Positions 59,678 to 64,000 of a DNA stretch of 64,000 bases are shown here, in pieces (positions within the stretch are counted from its first letter, which is position 1; every line of letters starts with the position of its first letter). The DNA comes from Nilaparvata lugens. Its lineage: Eukaryota; Arthropoda; Insecta; Hemiptera; Delphacidae. The notes below the pieces were generated by a model that was not told the origin of the DNA, ran no database searches, and saw only the letters and a list, made by a program, of their open reading frames with translations. Both the position numbers and the translations under genes were made by a program. The DNA lies in NCBI RefSeq assembly GCF_014356525.2, contig NC_052510.1, positions 13,378,778 through 13,442,777 of the forward strand, read 5' to 3'.

Positions 59678-62640
59678 GTGAGCTTTTACTTCAGTAAAAT
59701 AGTGTAAATAATCATACTGCAAGTCAACTAAATTGTCTGTGTATTGTAGAAATTGGATGGGGTTGCCACCCTACTGTAAAGGTTAGGTCACCACCCCAAG
59801 ACTTAACCCTCATCGGCTTGTCTGTTGTTTGTTTACTTGATTCTAAATGTTTTTTTTTAATCTCATCATTGTTTCAAGATATAATTTCAAAAATAATAGT
59901 CAATATTTTTCCATAACTATTTCAGTTTAATTCAATGCTTATTTTGAAAAATTAATTATAATAAATGTTGAAGAAATTTAAGGAAATAAACATTGAGCAT
60001 AGTCCAGGGAACGCTTGTTGGCTTTTTATCACAATAAGATAACATACCACTATCAATGATTGACATGTCACTTCAGGATAATTGAATAAAATATAATTGT
60101 TGATTGGTTTAGCTTTTAGAAATTATAAGTTGTAAGTTTAATGATTAAAAATATGTTTATAATTCTATTTTCTATCAGGGCTAGGGCTGTGAGTCATGAA
60201 CATTTTTGGTGTGATATTACTTAATTATATTTGTAATTAAAATATTTTATAATAATTGTTTGATTCACACTACTAGGTCTTATCTATAATTAGCCTTTTC
60301 TTTTATTAAAATATGATATTAAAAATGCTCAAAGTAAATTCAATTCATGGAGCTACCTCAACTGAGGGATAACATTTTAATATAGATTGTAAGTTTTACA
60401 AACCACATTATTTTAGTTTATAAAATAATTAAATTAAGTTAGCCTAATCAAATCACTAAACAACATTTTATTTCAAGTAGATAATTTGTGTTTTTTATTA
60501 ACTGAAACACTGGCTACATACCAAACAAATTAACTTGAATTTATTGTTAATTGTTATCTATCAACTAAATCAAATCATAATGATGATATACCGCATCATT
60601 AATTAAAACAAAAGATTTGTAAAAGTGAATAAGTATATTAAAAGGCAAATATATGTTTAATAGAGAATAACATTAAAATTTCAAATTCCCTCCTCAATCG
60701 ATAAAGGAAATTTATCATGTGAAGGAAATAGAGGCATATGGAGGAAAAGTAAAGCAATTTCCTGTTAACCTAATTGAATACTGTACCAGTAGATATTTAA
60801 ATTAAAAAAACTCAGCAGTCTATCATTGTTCAACAGTCAAAGATAAAAGTTCAATAAAATTACAAACTATTCAAACTCCAGTTAGGCTATTTTTTAAATA
60901 TGAATTGATTATTTGTATAAAAACCGTAGGTACTTGGATTTAAAGTTTTCAAGTTTCGAGTCAAGGAAGATTCTTCAAAGTATTTGCATCAATAAAGCCA
61001 ATAAATTAGAATTTGATTTGAGATTTTTGGAATAAATTGTTGGCTCCAATTCAAATTTATACAGATTTTTTGCAAACAAATTCAGAGGGGATTTATTCGT
61101 TGTTCACTGCATTGGATTGTATCCAATCTGATCTGAACTCATACACATTTCAAATGTATTTGAAAGATGTGTAATCTCAATGAAAAATAAAGACTAGACT
61201 CTGTCTTCTCTATTAGAAATGTAGTCTATTTTTCTTCCAAGTTGATACAAGCTATCTAATGGAAGATTACATTTTCTTATGGTTGTTGAACCATCAATTT
61301 GAAATTCTCGCATTTACAATATGCCAGCATTACAGCATTGGATTCCATGATTTATAGTATTTCATTGCTTCATCCTAAGATCCTAGGGCATGAGTTATTG
61401 CTCCGTACTACTGTATCAAGTTCAATGCCTTCTACTTGATCTACCATTTTTCTAGTTCTATCTTTGTTCTAGTATTATCTTGTTCTACTTCTATAGTATA
61501 ATTCTGTATTTGTATCTTGGATGAAAATACTGGACTGGCAAATATTTTTTCAATTTATCAAAACGACATGAATTTAGCCTCAAATTATACACTATATAAA
61601 TCTGTTAATTAATTATAAAAAGAAATATGTAATGGATACAGAATTAGTTTTAAAATTGTTTTATAAGAAGTCAATTGATTTAGCCAAGTTCAAGGTTTTG
61701 AATTCTATTGTACAAAATGGAATTTTTGATGCTTGAATAAACTTGACGTTCATTTACTTTATTTATTCCTGGATAAGGTTAACAAAATGGTATACAATTT
61801 TTAGTATATTTCATAATCAAAACGGTTTAATTTTATTATTGCGAGCCGGTAACCCGTGCTTGAATTAAAAATTTCACAAACTGAAAAGTTGACGCAATGA
61901 AATTTTGAAGAATTGAAAATAGGCCTATAACCACCCTTGGTAAATAAAGAATTTATATGCAAAATTTCAAGTTAATCAGTTGAGCAGTTCAGACGTGATA
62001 ATGCGTCATTCGTGAATTTACTGCACCGTACGTGTATATAAGCCAATTCTTTCCTTTATTATATTCTAGATGAGATTTAAAATTTAACAATAGAAGTTTA
62101 ACACTGCTAACTGAAACTAAGTTGAAAGCTTGACAGTGCTTCATGAGTGTTTGGACTTGAGTCGTTGTGCATCTTTAATCTTTACTACACATAATTCAGC
62201 TAGAACGTTATAATTTCCTCCTGGCAGAATAACCAGTCTAATTAAACAATACCAGTGACTAATTAAACCAGTATGCTATTGAATCGATTGCTTTTACAAC
62301 TTTATTAAAATTCAACAAATAAATAAATATTATAATAATTTTATGACAATATTTTGCTAATAATCATCTAATGTACTCCAACCCATTCTGGAACAGTCTA
62401 TGGATATCAAGTTACTCACTGGGATTTTCTTCTGAATATGAAATCTACTTTGAATGACTACTGGTAATAATCTTGAGAACACAACAGCCTGCTACGTTTT
62501 ACAACTCTATCCTTCTGATTTATTGTAGAAAAGTTTTGTCTGCAATGTGCTTTGCGATATTCAACTCCCTTTCTACAATAGATTTTCTTGATACAAGCGT
62601 ACTAAAATAATAGGTAGCTGATATTTATGGGAGTTTGATT
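59678..62640 (+). other. Probable first intron of the gene starting at 59453
   Basis: It starts GTGAGC and is strongly AT-rich. No exon was recognised, but the intron's end is not established. Confidence 0.35.
61845..62075. mobile_element. Second copy of the ACCCGTGC...TCATTCGTGAATTT element
   Basis: Starts GCGAGCCGGTAACCCGTGCT, carries GGCCTATAACCACCCTTGGT and CAGTTCAGACGTGATAATGC, and ends TTATATTCTAGATGAGAT. Alignable with 5560-5780 but clearly diverged. Confidence 0.6.
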
Positions 62641-62663
62641 TAATGACAAAATTGTTTATATTC

Positions 62664-62846
62664 AGAGCACAACACCAGATCACAGAATACAGCATATTAT
62701 AGAAGTTTTATCTGACCAGATACAATGGAGGAACAATCGTAAAATACCAATAATAACTCCATTTATTACATGTGGGCTTTACTATACGATTCCAGGTTGG
62801 AATCTTCGTTTTAGAGGTTCACTACCGCTGTTCGTCTATTTTTAAT
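62664..62846 (+). CDS. Candidate exon after a TATATTCAG acceptor, unrecognised
   Basis: A plausible acceptor (TGTTTATATTCAG) is followed by about 60 open codons starting STTPDHRIQHIIEVLSDQ and ending at TAA. Its phase is compatible with the donor at 59678, so it could be a second and last exon of the 59453 gene. The peptide has no motif I know and may equally be retroelement-derived. Confidence 0.15.
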
Positions 62847-63287
62847 TTATTGAATTTCAATTTTTAACTTTGGTGTTTGTTTGTGCTAGTTGAAAGGAAC
62901 CGCCAATCTGTTTAGTTATTCTACTTGAATATTGATGTCAATGTTGTAAAATTCATTGAGTCCTTTTTCTTCCCTCCCGCCGTTAATTCCATTTTTTGCA
63001 AACATCTGCTCTAACAAAATCTATCTTCAGTCATAAAATTATAGTCTCTAATACAGTTTATGGTCAAGTTTACACCTACGCGTCTGCGGAAATAATTATC
63101 CGCCACTTTTTTGATTATGCACAGTAGATGTGTTTCTATTTATGTTTCCTGGGTTACGTGCAATGAATTGTATAGTTGCCACCCGGCCTTTAAAAGCTAT
63201 ATTTTTGGTACCCTGAGGCCTGTAGGGATTAGCATATTGACTTACATGTTGTTTGTGCTGTTTAGTCTAGGATGGAAGTATTATATT

Positions 63288-63403
63288 ACTATAGTGAGAT
63301 GATCTCACTGAGATCCACTTCAAACTGTCAGCATTGGATGAATGGGAAGTAATGGTGCTATTTATAATGAATACTGACAGTTTAAAGTGAATCTCACTTT
63401 AGT
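63288..63403. mobile_element. Family B foldback MITE
   Basis: Starts ACTATAGTGAGATGATCTCA, with a small internal duplication of the terminus, then CCACTTCAAACTGTCAGCAT. It ends with the complement CTGACAGTTTAAAGTGAATC, TCACTTTAG. The outermost bases resemble family A (CTATAGTGAG), suggesting a shared transposase source. Confidence 0.7.
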
Positions 63404-64000
63404 AACTATTTATAGGAATCTTTCGATGTGAGAATCATCTCTCATCACTGATAGTTTCATTTTAGGGACCATGTTATTAGGAGCACGGTAACCTAGAATT
63501 TTCGATAAGTTCATATCATAGGGTTTATTGTAACGAAACAGATTGTACCTAATAATTATCACCACTCAAAGCACTATAAAGGGCACCCAACTTGATAAAT
63601 AATGTCAAGTAATATTGTAGGATCTAACCTACCAATTCAGATGCGCCTTCTCTTTCTGTAAAATTGTCATCGAATCTCATATTGAATTCCATCATTATCT
63701 AAGTGGAGTTGGGAACTATTGTATTACTCAATAATGAAACACCGTACATCACATTACGGAGATAAGGTCTCACTCATTTCAAGCTGAAAATAGCAAGAAT
63801 CGATACAAAAACACATATTCAAAAATGAGGATCAAGTTTACTCTACATTTTTGTGTATTATTATCTCTTATCAGTCAAAGATGCCCATGTGGCCTGTCTA
63901 TGGTATGAAAAAAAGTAATTATAATTATGAAATTGATGTATATCATGAAATAATGAGGTGTTCAAAAACGTTGACTGGTATAATAAGTTGTACTAATCAA

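Overview
The window is eukaryotic nuclear DNA, AT-rich, with spliced genes, long introns, many microsatellites and dozens of small transposable-element remnants. There is no operon structure, and I found no tRNA, rRNA or CRISPR array. The repeat set points to an insect, most likely a hemipteran such as a delphacid planthopper. The main clues are foldback elements ending in CTATAGTGAGGTCCAC, the GGCTTTTGTGCAACCGGGCC foldback, a TG-rich element followed by a ~166-bp tandem repeat, and LINE tails of the AATAAAGGCA type. The species call is inference from recalled repeat families, not from a search.

The one gene I can identify firmly is a fibroblast growth factor (FGF) gene on the + strand. A 104-bp exon (24340-24443) encodes the middle of the FGF beta-trefoil and ends at ..LLYGS. 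It splices in phase across a 12,595-bp intron to the terminal exon (37039-37701). That exon begins RDMNDECVF, finishes the trefoil (YNTYSS..., VYLALDRAG) and continues into a long disordered Cys/Lys/His/acidic tail before the stop. A 3'UTR with two AATAAA signals follows, to about 38.09 kb. The 5' exon or exons were not found and probably lie upstream of the window. It is most likely a branchless-type insect FGF, but orthology was not tested.

A second gene probably starts at 59453 (+). Its first coding exon (59453-59677) follows a GC-richer, TATA-less leader, has a strong start context and ends at a GTGAGC donor. The 75 residues look like a mitochondrial presequence plus one membrane segment; the protein is not identified.

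Layout: 1-24 kb is probably FGF intron 1 or upstream DNA, holding microsatellites, tandem duplications, foldback elements and LINE tails. 23.4-25.5 kb is a cluster of elements wrapped around the FGF middle exon, with inverted repeats on both sides of it. 25.5-37 kb is FGF intron DNA with a BEL/Pao-like scrap, a (CTT)n tract of about 340 bp, a GC-rich block and a long purine-rich tract. 38-59 kb is intergenic DNA with a nested element at 39.27-40.63 kb and a promoter-like region near 45.0-45.45 kb. 59.16-64 kb is the start of the mitochondrial-type gene and its probable first intron. Almost every other open frame is low-complexity or TE-derived.
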